Below are positions 19,633 through 29,860 of a DNA stretch of 64,000 nucleotides, one piece after another. The notes beneath the pieces were generated by a model. That model worked only from the letters and a program-made list of their open reading frames with translations. It did no database searches and was not told where the DNA came from. Numbering within the stretch: position 1 is the first letter of the stretch; each line of letters begins with the position of its first letter. The stretch is from Pseudomonas lundensis. GTDB taxonomy: Bacteria > Pseudomonadota > Gammaproteobacteria > Pseudomonadales > Pseudomonadaceae. A program made the translations under genes and the position numbers. The DNA lies in assembly GCF_001042985.1 (NCBI RefSeq), contig NZ_JYKY01000011.1, positions 1-64,000 of the forward strand, given 5' to 3'.

Positions 19633-20307
19633 TCAGCAAAGACGTGAATGAGCGCGCGCCTCCAACCAGCCACGCAACTCGGGAAAATGATCAACCTCCA
19701 GCACCGGGTCAAAGTCGCGCAAACGCTCAATCGACTGAGCCCCGTAACTCACAGCAACCGAATCAATACCGGCATTGCGCGCCATTAGCAGATCGAAGGA
19801 GGCATCACCCACCATCAGCGCCTGCTCCGGCCGCATGTCGCAGTGCGCGAGAATCTGATTGAGCATCAAGGGATCTGGCTTACTGGCGGTTTCATCGGCG
19901 GCGCGGGTCACGTCGAAAAAACGCTCCCAGCCGTGAGCCTTGAGCACGCGATCCAGCCCCCGCCGAGCCTTACCTGTTGCAACAGCCAGACGATAGCCCT
20001 GCGCACGAAAAGCCTCAAGCGACTCGGCCACACCGGCAAACAAAGGGGAAGGCTCGGCATCCAGGGCAATATAGGTATTGGCATAGTGCTGACGGAAGGC
20101 AATCACCTGCTCTGCCGCCATATCGGGATAAAGCGTCAGAATTGCCTCAGGCAACCCCAGCCCGATAATGCCCTTGATCGCCTCATCATCACGCTCGGCA
20201 CGCCCTGCGCGCCGCGCAGCTTCTTGCATCGAGGTCACGATACGGCCGATGGAATCCGCCAGCGTGCCATCCCAATCAAAAATCAGCAGCTTGTACTCAG
20301 ACGACAC
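19633..20307 (-). CDS. HAD-superfamily hydrolase (phosphoglycolate phosphatase-like)
   Basis: Phosphatase of 224 residues. HAD motif I is [11 protein letters not shown] (nucleophile Asp near residue 11), motif II is AVATGK, motif III/IV is [11 protein letters not shown] and [16 protein letters not shown]. The helical cap between motifs I and II is of the Gph type. The true substrate is unknown. Its start overlaps the end of rluC by 11 bp and its stop is 8 bp before sppA. Confidence 0.9.
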   Translation of the reverse strand: MSSEYKLLIFDWDGTLADSIGRIVTSMQEAARRAGRAERDDEAIKGIIGLGLPEAILTLYPDMAAEQVIAFRQHYANTYIALDAEPSPLFAGVAESLEAFRAQGYRLAVATGKARRGLDRVLKAHGWERFFDVTRAADETASKPDPLMLNQILAHCDMRPEQALMVGDASFDLLMARNAGIDSVAVSYGAQSIERLRDFDPVLEVDHFPELRGWLEARAHSRLC

Positions 20308-21253
20308 TCAGTCGCTCCACGGTCTTGGCCCACATGTCGTCGACCGGCGCCTGAAATTTCATTTCGCCCCCATCCGGCATCGGCACCGTCAGCATGTAGG
20401 CGTGCAAGAACAAACGCTTGCCACCCAGATCGCGAATTTCTTTCGAGAAACCTTCTTCGCCGTACTTGGTATCGCCCGCAATGCAGTGCCCGGCATGCAA
20501 CGTGTGCACGCGGATCTGGTGGGTACGACCGGTAATGGGCTTGGCCTCAATCAGGGTGGCAAAGTCGCCGAAGCGACGCAGCACCTTAAACACCGTGACT
20601 GATTCCTTGCCCTCTTCATTCACTTCCACCATGCGCTCGCCGGAACGCAAGTTGCTTTTCATCAGCGGCGCACGCACCTGCTTGATGGAAGACGCCCAAT
20701 GACCACGCACCAGTGCCATGTAGCGCTTGTCGATACCGTCGCCACGCAACGCTTCATGCAAGTGACGCAACATGCTGCGTTTTTTGGCGATCATCAGCAG
20801 ACCCGAGGTATCACGGTCGAGACGATGCACCAGCTCCAACTCTTTGACATCGGGACGCAACTGACGAAAGGCTTCAATAACGCCGAAATTAAGACCGCTG
20901 CCCCCATGCACCGCAATGCCCGCGGGCTTGTTCAGCACAATCAAGGCCTTGTCTTCGTAGACAATCGCCGCTTCAAGCCGCTGCAACAGCCCTTGCGCCA
21001 ACGGCACAGGCTCATCGCGCTCAGGGACTCGCACAGGGGGCACGCGCACGATATCGCCCGCCTGAAGCTTGTACTCAGGCTTGATCCGGCCCTTGTTCAC
21101 GCGCACTTCGCCTTTACGCAAAATGCGGTAAATCAAGGTCTTGGGAACACCTTTGAGGCGAGCAAGAAGAAAGTTATCAATGCGTTGGCCGGCATATTCC
21201 GGCGAGACCTCAAGCAGCTGGACGCTGGGGGTCGGGGGGGTAGTCGTCGTCAT
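20297..21253 (-). CDS. rluC: 23S rRNA pseudouridine(955/2504/2580) synthase
   Basis: Makes three pseudouridines in 23S rRNA. The 318 residues have an N-terminal S4 RNA-binding domain ([20 protein letters not shown]...), then the catalytic RluA-type domain with [12 protein letters not shown] holding the active-site aspartate, and [10 protein letters not shown]. It is divergent from rne, as in many gamma-proteobacteria, with overlapping promoter regions. Confidence 0.94.
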   Translation of the reverse strand: MTTTTPPTPSVQLLEVSPEYAGQRIDNFLLARLKGVPKTLIYRILRKGEVRVNKGRIKPEYKLQAGDIVRVPPVRVPERDEPVPLAQGLLQRLEAAIVYEDKALIVLNKPAGIAVHGGSGLNFGVIEAFRQLRPDVKELELVHRLDRDTSGLLMIAKKRSMLRHLHEALRGDGIDKRYMALVRGHWASSIKQVRAPLMKSNLRSGERMVEVNEEGKESVTVFKVLRRFGDFATLIEAKPITGRTHQIRVHTLHAGHCIAGDTKYGEEGFSKEIRDLGGKRLFLHAYMLTVPMPDGGEMKFQAPVDDMWAKTVERLSVV

Positions 21254-21964
21254 GGCGCGGATGATAACAATTTTTTATGGAATTGAAGCACTTAATCATT
21301 GCTGCTATAGTCGCGAACGCCGCCAAAAGCGGCCCGGACAGCGGATTAACGGTGTATCGCCGGCCCTGACCAACGCTCTTCACGAGGACGCGAGGCCGTC
21401 CTACGGGACTTTTGCTGCAACGGAATGCCTGGAGTTGTAACAAGCGCAGGTGACATGAGGCCTGAAGCGAGCCTGGAAAGCAGAGTGCAAACTCGCCTTT
21501 TACGCCGATATTCACGGCCAGTTCACAAAGTGCAGTCAGCCCCGGGGATGCCGAGCGAACGTTTCGGAAACTTCGCCTTTATTAGCCATGATGCGTGGCC
21601 TCCCCTTTTGGAGTTCACGGTAAATGCCAACCCGCTGCGGATTCTGCGCGCGGCAGCACCCGAATTATCAGGGATACGTGTAGGGTGGAGATGCACAACC
21701 GCCGGACTGTGTAGCAATAGGCTTTATCAAGACGCTTCATCTCGTCCACAGCCGCCGGTTGATTCCTCCTCCTGACCAGACTTTTGCTTAAGGCGGTGCA
21801 TTAGCACCACAGCAAGCAGGACGCGTTAGTCGCGACTTCGGCCTCCGGGTTGAACCTCGCTGGACACTGGAGTGGCCAACTACTCCTGACGCACCTGACA
21901 CCGACCATGAGAAGTCGTGTGTGCCGAACGCCGTTTCCGGCAGCCCGGAAACCGACGGTACAAC
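21254..21964 (+). other. rluC-rne intergenic region: rne promoter and long structured leader
   Basis: No gene is seen in this 711-base stretch. It starts with the rne promoter (21283-21311) and then holds a predicted leader of about 647 nt. Visible hairpins include GGTGC-ATTA-GCACC near 21800 and GTTTCCGG (21933-21940), loop CAGC, CCGGAAAC (21945-21952), 13 nt before the start codon. RNase E autoregulates through its own leader in enterics, and a conserved rne-II RNA motif has been reported upstream of rne in Pseudomonas; this stretch is where it should lie. Exact motif borders cannot be set by eye. Confidence 0.7.
21283..21311 (+). promoter_or_regulatory. rne promoter
   Basis: TTGAAG (21283-21288), 17-bp spacer, TATAGT (21306-21311). 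Transcription would begin near 21318, leaving a leader of about 647 nt. Confidence 0.75.
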
Positions 21965-24900
21965 ATGAAAAGAATGCTGATTAACGCAACTCAACCTGAA
22001 GAGTTGCGCGTAGCACTGGTAGATGGCCAACGCCTCTATGACCTGGACATCGAGTCAGGTGCGCGCGAGCAAAAGAAAGCCAACATCTACAAAGGCCGTA
22101 TTACTCGCATCGAACCCAGCCTTGAGGCTGCCTTTGTCGATTTCGGCTCTGAGCGCCACGGCTTCCTGCCCCTCAAAGAAATCTCCCGCGAATACTTCAA
22201 GAAAGCCCCTGAAGGCCGCGTCAATATCAAGGACGTCCTGAGCGAAGGCCAGGAAGTCATCGTTCAGGTCGAGAAAGAAGAGCGTGGCAACAAGGGCGCA
22301 GCCCTGACCACGTTCATCAGCCTGGCCGGTCGTTACCTGGTTCTGATGCCGAACAACCCGCGCGCTGGCGGCATCTCGCGCCGCATTGAAGGCGAAGAGC
22401 GCAACGAACTGCGTGAAGCGCTGAACGGCCTGATCGCCCCTGCCGACATGGGCCTGATCGTGCGCACTGCCGGCCTGGGCCGCAGCAGCGAAGAAATGCA
22501 GTGGGACCTCGACTACCTGCTGCAACTGTGGACCGCCATCAAAGAAGCCTCGCTGGACCGCGCTGCCCCGTTCCTGATCTACCAGGAAAGCAACGTCATC
22601 ATCCGTGCCATCCGCGATTACCTGCGCCAGGACATCGGCGAAGTTCTGATCGACAGCGTTGAAGCCCAGGACGAAGCCCTGACATTCATTCGCCAGGTGA
22701 TGCCGCAGTACGCCAGCAAAATCAAACTCTACGAAGACAGCGTTCCGCTGTTCAATCGTTTCCAGATCGAAAGCCAGATCGAGACCGCTTTCCAGCGCGT
22801 CGTTGAACTGCCTTCCGGCGGCTCCATCGTTATCGACCCGACCGAAGCCCTGGTGTCCATCGACATCAACTCGGCGCGCGCCACCAAAGGCAGCGATATC
22901 GAAGAAACTGCCCTGCAAACCAACCTTGAAGCGGCTGAAGAAATCGCTCGCCAGTTGCGCCTGCGCGACATCGGCGGCCTGATCGTCATCGACTTCATCG
23001 ACATGACCCCTGCCAAAAACCAGCGCGCCGTGGAAGAGAAAGTCCGCGAATGCCTGGAAGCAGACCGTGCCCGCGTACAGGTCGGCCGCATCTCGCGCTT
23101 CGGCTTGCTGGAAATGTCCCGTCAGCGTCTGCGTCCTTCTCTGGGCGAAAGCAGCGGCATCGTATGCCCGCGCTGCAACGGCACCGGCATCATCCGCGAC
23201 GTCGAGTCCCTGTCGCTGGCCATCCTGCGCCTGATCGAAGAAGAAGCCCTGAAAGACCGTACTGCCGAAGTTCGTGCCCAGGTGCCAATCCCGGTTGCTG
23301 CGTTCCTGCTTAACGAAAAACGCAACTCGATCACCAAGATCGAACTGCGGACTCGCGCACGCATCGTCATTCTGCCGAACGACCACCTCGAAACGCCTCA
23401 CTTCGAAGTGCAGCGCCTGCGTGATGACAGCCCGGAAGCCCACACCAATCAGTCCAGCTATGAAATCGCCGCGGCTGCCGCTGAAGTGGAAGAAGTTCAG
23501 CCGGCTGCTGCCACCCGCACCCTGGTTCGTCAGGAAGCTGCCGTCAAGACAGCCCCGGCCCGCACCTCGGCGCCGGTCCCGACCGAAGCTGCTGCTGCCG
23601 CTGCACCGGCTCCCGCGCCAACCATCGCCGAGCCAAGCCTGTTCAAAGGCCTGGTGAAGTCACTGGTCAGCCTGTTTGCCTCCAAGGAAGAACCAGCACC
23701 GGCGCCGACCGTGGTTGAAAAACCGGCCACTGAACGTCCGCAGCGTAACGAAGAGCGTCGCAACGGCCGTCAGCAAAGCCGCAATCGCAACGGTCGCCGC
23801 GACGAAGAGCGCAAACCTCGCGAAGAGCGTGCACCGCGTGAAGAGCGTGCACCGCGTGAAGAGCGCGCCCCACGTGAGCCGCGTGAAGCCCGTGAACCTC
23901 GTGAAGAGACACCGGTTGTAGCCCGTGAAGAGCGTCAACCTCGTCCGCCTCGTGAAGAGCGCGCTCCACGCGCACCGCGTGAAGACCGCAAGCCGCGTGG
24001 CGAACGTGAAGAGCGCGTACGTGAATTGCGCGAACCTCTGGATGCCGCGCCGGCCATCACCCCTGAGCAAGAACGCCCGGCCCGCCCACCCCGTGAAGAG
24101 CGTCAACCTCGCCCGCCACGTGAAGAACGCGCCCCTCGCACAGAGCAAGCCGCGCCTGCTGTCGAAGACGAAGCCGCTCTGAGCAACGCTGAACAAATCC
24201 AGGATGATTCCCAGGACAACGCCGAGGGCGATCGCCCACGTCGCCGCTCACGCGGTCAGCGTCGTCGCAGCAATCGTCGCGAGCGCCAACGTGATGCCAA
24301 CGGCAATGTGATCGAAGGCTCGGAAGAAGGCAGTGAAGAAGCCAAAGCTGAAAACGCGCCAGCCACCACAGCTGAACTGGCGGCCGGTCTGGCCGTGACA
24401 GAAGCCGTTGCCAGCACTGTAATCAGCGCCCCGGCTGAAGCCCAGGCCAATCAGCAAGCCGAACGGGCGACCGCGGCAACCCAGGAATCGGCTCCGGCTG
24501 AAACCGTAGTTGCAGAGCAAACCAAGGCCGTGGCGATTGTTGAGACGCCCGCTGCTTCGGCACCGGTTGTTGAAACGCCTGTTGTTGAAACACCGGTAGC
24601 GCAAGCGCCAGTCGTTGAAACTCCCGTGATTGAAGCCACAACACCGGTCGAAGCGGTTAAAGCGCCTGAAGTTGAAGTGGCTCCGGCCCAAGAGACTCAG
24701 CCTCAGATCAAGGCCGCTTCCGAGCCTGCGCCTGTGATTGAAGCACCCGTCGAACTGACAGCAGAGCCTGTTGCAGAGGCCCCAGCGGCAGAGACGCCGG
24801 TTGTACAAGCGCCAGTCGTTGAAAAGCCTGCTTTTGAAAAGCGTCCTGAGCCCGTCAAGGAAGCGCGTACCCTGCGCGAACCCGTTGCCGAGCCTGTGAT

Positions 24901-25249
24901 GATTGAGGAAGCACCCGCTGCGCCGCAGCCTGCTGAACCTGAAGTAATCGCCCAACCAGAACCGGTTGAAGTGATTGTGAAGGCTGAGGTGGTTGAAGTG
25001 GCTGTCGTTGCAGCGCCTGTGGCAAGCGCCCTGACCAGCAACGGTCGCGCCCCTAACGACCCACGTGAAGTGCGTCGCCGCAAGCGTGAAGCCGCTGCTG
25101 CCGCAGCCGCTGCTCAAGCGCAAGCTACCGAGGCCGTTGCAGAGCACACGACGCCAACCGTCGACGAAAACCTGCGTTCCGTCGAAGACCTGGTCGAGCA
25201 AAACCCTAAAGCCCTGGAAGAAGAACACGAGCCTAAGCCCCTCGCCTGA
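21965..25249 (+). CDS. rne: Ribonuclease E
   Basis: Main endoribonuclease of mRNA decay and RNA processing and scaffold of the degradosome; 1,094 residues. The catalytic half has the S1 domain (about residues 35-120), catalytic aspartates in [14 protein letters not shown] (Asp 300) and LIVIDFIDM (Asp 343), and the zinc-link CPRC (401-404). The C-terminal half is disordered: an Arg/Glu-rich stretch of repeated PREERA units (about 615-735) likely binds RNA, then [18 protein letters not shown], then a long Ala/Val/Pro/Glu tail with VETPV repeats. The ATG at 21965 is chosen because [19 protein letters not shown] is the family start; upstream in-frame sequence is leader. Confidence 0.96.
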   Translation: MKRMLINATQPEELRVALVDGQRLYDLDIESGAREQKKANIYKGRITRIEPSLEAAFVDFGSERHGFLPLKEISREYFKKAPEGRVNIKDVLSEGQEVIVQVEKEERGNKGAALTTFISLAGRYLVLMPNNPRAGGISRRIEGEERNELREALNGLIAPADMGLIVRTAGLGRSSEEMQWDLDYLLQLWTAIKEASLDRAAPFLIYQESNVIIRAIRDYLRQDIGEVLIDSVEAQDEALTFIRQVMPQYASKIKLYEDSVPLFNRFQIESQIETAFQRVVELPSGGSIVIDPTEALVSIDINSARATKGSDIEETALQTNLEAAEEIARQLRLRDIGGLIVIDFIDMTPAKNQRAVEEKVRECLEADRARVQVGRISRFGLLEMSRQRLRPSLGESSGIVCPRCNGTGIIRDVESLSLAILRLIEEEALKDRTAEVRAQVPIPVAAFLLNEKRNSITKIELRTRARIVILPNDHLETPHFEVQRLRDDSPEAHTNQSSYEIAAAAAEVEEVQPAAATRTLVRQEAAVKTAPARTSAPVPTEAAAAAAPAPAPTIAEPSLFKGLVKSLVSLFASKEEPAPAPTVVEKPATERPQRNEERRNGRQQSRNRNGRRDEERKPREERAPREERAPREERAPREPREAREPREETPVVAREERQPRPPREERAPRAPREDRKPRGEREERVRELREPLDAAPAITPEQERPARPPREERQPRPPREERAPRTEQAAPAVEDEAALSNAEQIQDDSQDNAEGDRPRRRSRGQRRRSNRRERQRDANGNVIEGSEEGSEEAKAENAPATTAELAAGLAVTEAVASTVISAPAEAQANQQAERATAATQESAPAETVVAEQTKAVAIVETPAASAPVVETPVVETPVAQAPVVETPVIEATTPVEAVKAPEVEVAPAQETQPQIKAASEPAPVIEAPVELTAEPVAEAPAAETPVVQAPVVEKPAFEKRPEPVKEARTLREPVAEPVMIEEAPAAPQPAEPEVIAQPEPVEVIVKAEVVEVAVVAAPVASALTSNGRAPNDPREVRRRKREAAAAAAAAQAQATEAVAEHTTPTVDENLRSVEDLVEQNPKALEEEHEPKPLA
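23817..24140 (+). repeat. Degenerate 18-bp coding repeats in rne (PREERA)
   Basis: GAAGAGCGTGCACCGCGT is repeated two to three times almost exactly from 23822 to 23875 and then in weaker copies to about 24140, each coding Arg-Glu-Glu-Arg-Ala-Pro or a variant. Near-identical DNA copies make this stretch prone to unit gain or loss. Confidence 0.75.
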
Positions 25250-25263
25250 TTCCAGCCGCTGTT

Positions 25264-25300
25264 AAAAAGCCCCGCCTGAGCAATCAGGCGGGGCTTTTTA
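25264..25300. terminator. Bidirectional terminator between rne and the SLT lipoprotein gene
   Basis: A perfect 16-bp stem (25264-25279 with 25284-25299, loop GCAA) has A and T tracts on its outer sides, so it can stop both the plus-strand rne transcript and the convergent minus-strand transcript. Confidence 0.92.
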
Positions 25301-25314
25301 ATGTCCGTCAAATC

Positions 25315-25926
25315 TTAGAAGAACCAGAATGAACGACGCTTGCTCTCTAACTCGCCGCGGCACTGGTTAAGCTGCGCACCGTAGGTTCTGGACTGCTGCT
25401 CAACTTTGCGCGCGACCTGCATCAGCCAGGGCTTGGCGCGGTAAGTCCCGCGACTGTAGCCCCCTCGACCTTCGTGATAGGCCAAATACTGGTTATAAGC
25501 ATCCCACTTGGAAATCCCCAACTGCTGTTGCGTGCCCGCCGTATACCAGCCGATAAAGCGGATGGCGTCCGCAAAGTTGTCCCGCGACCCACTTTTGCCG
25601 GTGCTTCTTTCAAAGTCACTCCAGGCGGGAGGCTGAGCCTGAGCATATCCGTAGGAAGGACTCACACGCCCCCAGGGGATGACCCACAACAGATAAGCAC
25701 GCGGTGGCAGCGCGTCGGCCACGAAACTGCTCTCCTGCTTCATGATTGCCATCGCCACCTGGGGCGGTGTGCCCCATTGACTCTGCATAGCAAGGGAATC
25801 TTCATACCAGCGCGGGTATTGCCGGTAGATGTTGCACAGGTTGTCCTGATCCCGCGGAGGTGCAGTGGTGCACCCCGACAGCGCCACCAGAGTCAACGCC
25901 AGGGCCCATGCAGGCTTATGTTTCAT
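25315..25926 (-). CDS. Lytic transglycosylase SLT-domain lipoprotein
   Basis: Predicted peptidoglycan-cleaving lipoprotein of 203 residues. MKHKPAWALALTLVALSGC is a lipoprotein signal peptide with cysteine 19. The lysozyme-like SLT domain shows MAIMKQESSF with the likely catalytic glutamate, PSYGYAQAQPPAWSDF in place of the usual GLMQ-type motif, and YLAYHEGRGGY. The C-terminus ends in SFWFF. In the cell it would act on the periplasmic side of the outer membrane. It lies 44 bp downstream of murB, separate from that operon's overlapping genes but likely read with it. Confidence 0.85.
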   Translation of the reverse strand: MKHKPAWALALTLVALSGCTTAPPRDQDNLCNIYRQYPRWYEDSLAMQSQWGTPPQVAMAIMKQESSFVADALPPRAYLLWVIPWGRVSPSYGYAQAQPPAWSDFERSTGKSGSRDNFADAIRFIGWYTAGTQQQLGISKWDAYNQYLAYHEGRGGYSRGTYRAKPWLMQVARKVEQQSRTYGAQLNQCRGELESKRRSFWFF

Positions 25927-25970
25927 TGAATGTCCTCAGGGCACTGCCAATGACGCCGCGAAGGCGCTCA

Positions 25971-26990
25971 TCAATACAGATTGGGTTCCATCTCAAGCTG
26001 CACATTGAACCGCCGGGCGATGTCTTCCTGAATGCGCTGCGCCAGCGATAACAATTGCAAACCAGTTGCCGCGCCATAGTTGACCAACACCAGCGACTGC
26101 AAGCGATGGACGCCTGCATCTTCTTCCCGGAAGCCTTTCCAGCCAGCCGTCTCGATCAACCACCCGGCCGCCAGCTTGACCTGGCCATCGGCTTGCGGAT
26201 AGCCGACGAGGTTGGGGTGGGTCAATTTCAGCTCAGCCGCCAGTGCTGAGGACACCACAGGGTTTTTGAAGAAACTCCCGGCATTGCCAAGCACCGCTGG
26301 ATCAGGCAGTTTTTCGCTGCGGATGCTGCTGATGGCGCGACTGACATCCGTGGCCGTCGGCTGATGGATACCTTGTTCGCTCAGTCTCTGGCGTACCGGG
26401 CCGTACTCCAGGTGCAAACGGGCAGCGCGGCTCAGGGCAAAACGGACTCGTAAAATCAACCAGCGCCCCGGATGCTGCTTGAACACGCTGTCGCGGTAAC
26501 CAAAGTTGCATTCCTCGAGCGTGAAATCACGCAGCTGGCCCGTTTGACGATCCAGCGCCGTCAGCCCGGCAAACACATCCTTGATCTCCACCCCGTAGGC
26601 GCCAATGTTCTGCATCGGTGCAGCGCCGACCGTACCGGGGATCAGGCTCAGATTCTCAAGCCCGGCGAACCCCTGGGCCAGGGTCCACAAGACAAAGGCA
26701 TGCCATACCTCGCCCGCCTCGGCCTCGACCACCACACGCTGCCCGCCATCCTCGATCACCCGAATGCCGCGGGTGGCCATGCGCAAGACCAGCGCCTGAA
26801 CATCCTGAGTCAGCAGCACGTTGCTGCCACCGCCAATGACCAGCAAGGGTAATTCGCGCTCGGCGCAATATTGCAACGCTTCACGCACCTCGTCGTCGTT
26901 GTGCGCCTCGGCAAACAGCCGCGCACGCACATCGACACCGAAGCTGTTGAACGGTTTGAGCGACGCATCAACCTGCAACTGCAAACTCAT
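25971..26990 (-). CDS. murB: UDP-N-acetylenolpyruvoylglucosamine reductase
   Basis: FAD enzyme making UDP-MurNAc, second committed step of peptidoglycan precursor synthesis; 339 residues. Its flavin-binding part has LLVIGGGSNVLLTQDVQALVL and LSLIPGTVGAAPMQNIGAYG; the catalytic serine lies in NAGSFFKNPVV and the substrate-binding C-terminal part has AAGWLIETAGWKG. It overlaps the upstream phosphatase gene by 4 bp (ATGA). Confidence 0.95.
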   Translation of the reverse strand: MSLQLQVDASLKPFNSFGVDVRARLFAEAHNDDEVREALQYCAERELPLLVIGGGSNVLLTQDVQALVLRMATRGIRVIEDGGQRVVVEAEAGEVWHAFVLWTLAQGFAGLENLSLIPGTVGAAPMQNIGAYGVEIKDVFAGLTALDRQTGQLRDFTLEECNFGYRDSVFKQHPGRWLILRVRFALSRAARLHLEYGPVRQRLSEQGIHQPTATDVSRAISSIRSEKLPDPAVLGNAGSFFKNPVVSSALAAELKLTHPNLVGYPQADGQVKLAAGWLIETAGWKGFREEDAGVHRLQSLVLVNYGAATGLQLLSLAQRIQEDIARRFNVQLEMEPNLY

Positions 26991-27451
26991 ACACGTCCCT
27001 TCAATTCGATCACCAGCCCATCACAGGCCGCTTCTATCAAGTCCAGCACTTCTTCGAACCCTTGTTCACCGTCGTAATAAGGGTCGGGAACTTCATGTTT
27101 CACGCCCTTATACCGACGCAGGAACAGATCCAGCTCAGCCTTGCCCTTGGCAGGCTGTAGGGCCTTGAGGTCCCGCAGGTTGCTGTTATCCATCGCCAGA
27201 ATCAGGTCATAGCGCTCGAAATCCTGCGCACGAACCTGTTGCGCTCGTTGCTGCGACAGGTCATAGCCCCGCCGCAGAGCGGCCCGTTGCGTGCGCTTGT
27301 CCGGCGGCTCGCCAGCATGCCAGCCGCCAGTCCCGGCCGACGCCACTTCAATCTGCCCCTCCAGACCCGCCTGCTGAAGTCTGTGGCGCAGCACACCTTC
27401 GGCCGTTGGCGAACGGCAAATATTGCCCAGGCATACAAACAGGATGCGCAT
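26987..27451 (-). CDS. Low-molecular-weight protein-tyrosine phosphatase
   Basis: Phosphatase of 154 residues. The N-terminal P-loop CLGNICRSPTAEGVLRH carries the nucleophile cysteine and arginine, and the general acid is the aspartate in VPDPYYDG. In bacteria such enzymes usually oppose tyrosine kinases of capsule or exopolysaccharide synthesis; no kinase is nearby, and its place between kdsB and murB is the standard Pseudomonas layout. The ATG at 27451 overlaps the kdsB stop (TGATG). Confidence 0.92.
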   Translation of the reverse strand: MRILFVCLGNICRSPTAEGVLRHRLQQAGLEGQIEVASAGTGGWHAGEPPDKRTQRAALRRGYDLSQQRAQQVRAQDFERYDLILAMDNSNLRDLKALQPAKGKAELDLFLRRYKGVKHEVPDPYYDGEQGFEEVLDLIEAACDGLVIELKGRV

Positions 27452-28215
27452 CACGCCTCCAACAAACGCCGAACGCGCTCAAGGTCTTCGGGGGTGTCGA
27501 CTCCCGCAGGGGGGGCTTGCAGCACATCGGCCACATGAATCCGCACGCCATGCCACAACGCCCGCAGTTGCTCCAGGCGCTCGGTGTTTTCAAGCCAGCA
27601 CGGCCCCCAGCTGACGAAGTCATGCAGGAAGCCCGCCCGATAGGCGTAGATCCCGATGTGTCGGCGGTAAGGCACGCCCTCAGGCAAACGCTCGGTGCTC
27701 AGGGCAAAATCGTCACGCGCCCACGGCAATGTGGCACGGCTAAACGTCAGGGCCAGCCCATTGACATCGCTGACCACTTTGACCACGTTCGGGTTGAACA
27801 GGGTCGCGACGTCTTCAATCGGCTCGGCCAGGGTGGCCATGCTGGCTTCACCATGGGCCGCGAGGTTGACAGCCACCTGGTCAATCACTTGCGGCGGGAT
27901 CAGCGGCTCATCACCCTGAACGTTGACCACGATCGCATCACTGGCCAGGCCCAATTGCGTGGCCACTTCGGCCAGACGATCGGTGCCTGACTCATGGTCG
28001 GCCCGGGTCAACAGCACCTCGGCGCCAAACGCCTTGCAGGCTTCGACGATGCGCGCGTCATCGGTGGCGACCACCACACGCTGCGCACTGCTTTTGCACG
28101 CCTGCTCCCAAACATGCTGGACCATGGGTTTGCCCGCAATCATTTGCAACGGCTTGCCGGGCAAACGCGTCGAGGCAAAACGCGAGGGGATGACAACCGT
28201 AAAAACCGGAATCAT
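27451..28215 (-). CDS. kdsB: 3-deoxy-manno-octulosonate cytidylyltransferase
   Basis: Activates Kdo as CMP-Kdo for lipopolysaccharide inner core synthesis; 254 residues. [16 protein letters not shown] with the CTP-binding basic residues, [11 protein letters not shown] with the metal-binding aspartate, and [10 protein letters not shown] are all present. It overlaps the Trm112-like gene by 4 bp upstream and the phosphatase gene by 1 bp downstream, so the chain is tightly coupled. Confidence 0.95.
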   Translation of the reverse strand: MIPVFTVVIPSRFASTRLPGKPLQMIAGKPMVQHVWEQACKSSAQRVVVATDDARIVEACKAFGAEVLLTRADHESGTDRLAEVATQLGLASDAIVVNVQGDEPLIPPQVIDQVAVNLAAHGEASMATLAEPIEDVATLFNPNVVKVVSDVNGLALTFSRATLPWARDDFALSTERLPEGVPYRRHIGIYAYRAGFLHDFVSWGPCWLENTERLEQLRALWHGVRIHVADVLQAPPAGVDTPEDLERVRRLLEA

Positions 28216-28397
28216 TTATCCAGACGCTCATCATCGGTGAGGGTGCGGGCTTCGGTTTCCAGCATGACCGGAATGCCATCACGGATCGGGTACGCAAGAC
28301 CGGCGCCCTTGCTGATCAGCTCCGTTTTGTCGGCGCTGAGCTTGAGCGGGCCTTTGCAAACCGGGCAGGCAAGGATGTCGAGCAATTTGGTGTCCAT
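28212..28397 (-). CDS. Trm112-family small zinc-ribbon-like protein
   Basis: Protein of 61 residues, [20 protein letters not shown]..., with one CxxC pair and the [11 protein letters not shown] stretch typical of the YcaR/Trm112 family. Relatives stabilise methyltransferases in eukaryotes; in gamma-proteobacteria the role is unknown, though it is nearly always between lpxK and kdsB. It is 24 bp downstream of lpxK. Confidence 0.92.
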   Translation of the reverse strand: MDTKLLDILACPVCKGPLKLSADKTELISKGAGLAYPIRDGIPVMLETEARTLTDDERLDK

Positions 28398-28421
28398 AAG
28401 GTTTCCCTGAATAAAGATGAG

Positions 28422-29432
28422 TTAGGGCAAAAAACGATCAGGCAAAAGACGCAATAACTGTTGATCCAACCAGAGCGCGAAGGCCTCTGAAGGTACAGCG
28501 TCTACCGCCAGATACCACCAGTTCGGCGCGGCAAAGTCGCGGCATTTCACCGCATCCTTCTCCGTCATGACCAGCGGCAAGTCCGGCTTGAAATTCAGAA
28601 CTTCAGCACTGTAGGGCGCATGGTCGGCAAACGCGTGGGCAATTGGCCGCCAGTGTAGCGTTTCAAGGGTTTTGAAAAAACGCTGCGGGTTACCGATACC
28701 GGCCACCGCGTGCAGTGCTTGCTCAGGAGGAAAATAATCCAGTGCCTGACGCTCACCCGTGCGCACGTTGATGAGCGCTGTCGGCTGCAACTGAAAGGCA
28801 AAACCTAGGGCAGGGTCTGTTTGGGCGCCGTTGTACAGCACCGCATCGACACTGCTGAGGCGTTCGGCCGGTTCACGCAGTGGGCCGGCTGGCAGGCAGC
28901 GGCCGTTACCCAGGCCGCGCGCGTTATCGATCAGTACCAGTTCCAGATCGCGGGCCAGCCGGTAATGTTGCAGACCGTCATCAGACAGGATCACGTCCAG
29001 CGGCTCGGTGGCCAACAGCGTTTTCACCGCACGGCTGCGATCCGGATCGATCATTAACGGCACACCCGTGCGCTGCACAATCAACAACGGCTCATCCCCC
29101 GCCTCTGCGGCCGGTTGATCCGCCGTGACCCGCCAAGGGAACTGCCCCGGTCTGGCGCCGTATCCCCGGCTGACCACCCCGACCCGCAGCCCTTTACGTT
29201 GGCAATGCGCGATCAGCCACAGGATCAAAGGCGTTTTGCCTGTGCCTCCCACGGTGATATTGCCCACGACTACGACAGGCACCGGGGCTCGATAAATGTC
29301 GCCCTGCCCGGCCATAAAGCGCGCACGCTTGCCGTTCACCACACGCCGGTAGAGGCATTCGAGCGGTCTTAATAGTGTCAGCAAGGGGTGCCCGGTGTAC
29401 CAGGCCCGCAACAAACGATCGGACATGGCCAT
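28422..29432 (-). CDS. lpxK: Tetraacyldisaccharide 4'-kinase
   Basis: Inner-membrane kinase that phosphorylates the lipid A disaccharide at the 4' position; 336 residues. The N-terminal hydrophobic segment ([19 protein letters not shown]) is membrane-associated, and the P-loop is [15 protein letters not shown] near residue 57. [16 protein letters not shown] is another signature. The ATG at 29432 overlaps the exbD stop (TGATG). Confidence 0.95.
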   Translation of the reverse strand: MAMSDRLLRAWYTGHPLLTLLRPLECLYRRVVNGKRARFMAGQGDIYRAPVPVVVVGNITVGGTGKTPLILWLIAHCQRKGLRVGVVSRGYGARPGQFPWRVTADQPAAEAGDEPLLIVQRTGVPLMIDPDRSRAVKTLLATEPLDVILSDDGLQHYRLARDLELVLIDNARGLGNGRCLPAGPLREPAERLSSVDAVLYNGAQTDPALGFAFQLQPTALINVRTGERQALDYFPPEQALHAVAGIGNPQRFFKTLETLHWRPIAHAFADHAPYSAEVLNFKPDLPLVMTEKDAVKCRDFAAPNWWYLAVDAVPSEAFALWLDQQLLRLLPDRFLP

Positions 29433-29860
29433 CAGGGATTCGCCTGCGCCTCGACCGTGGTCATGCGCAACTGGCTGAACCCCAGCTTACCCGCTGCATC
29501 CATGGCGGTTACCACGGCCTGGTGCTGGGTTTTGCCATCCGCACTGATCGACAACGGCAATGACGTGTCCCCGCCGGATTCTTTCTGCAGGGCTTGCATC
29601 AGGCTGGCCAGATCATTTTTCGGCAATAACTGGTTATTCACCGAAAACACGCCGTCCGCGCTGATGGCGATATCCAGCTGTTTAACGGTTTGATCTTCGC
29701 TCGGGGAGCCACTCACCGCTTCAGGCAGGTCAACCCGCAGTTGGGTTTCACGGGTGAAGGTGGTGGTCACGACGAAAAACAGCAGCAGGATAAACACCAC
29801 GTCGATCAGCGAAGCGAGGTTGATATCCACCGTTTCTCGTGGCTTGCGGCGAAATTTCAC
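29432..29860 (-). CDS. exbD: ExbD/TolR-family biopolymer transport protein
   Basis: Proton-channel partner protein of 142 residues with one N-terminal membrane helix ([22 protein letters not shown], about 14-35) that includes the functional aspartate in LIDVVF, and a periplasmic domain. With the ExbB-like protein upstream it would use the proton gradient to energise an envelope process. In this chromosomal place (PA2982-like), next to lpxK, the partner is unknown; no tonB is adjacent. Confidence 0.9.
   Translation of the reverse strand: MKFRRKPRETVDINLASLIDVVFILLLFFVVTTTFTRETQLRVDLPEAVSGSPSEDQTVKQLDIAISADGVFSVNNQLLPKNDLASLMQALQKESGGDTSLPLSISADGKTQHQAVVTAMDAAGKLGFSQLRMTTVEAQANP

Noticed and set aside
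22055..23443. 462-codon frame antisense to rne
   Set aside because: Complete overlap with the catalytic half of RNase E, whose residues are conserved; no ribosome binding site or family features.
23817..24140. Short regular repeats as a CRISPR array
   Set aside because: The units are contiguous, in frame and code for Arg-rich peptide repeats; there are no unique spacers.
24248..25228. 326-codon frame antisense to the rne tail
   Set aside because: Low-complexity mirror of the Ala/Val/Pro repeats.
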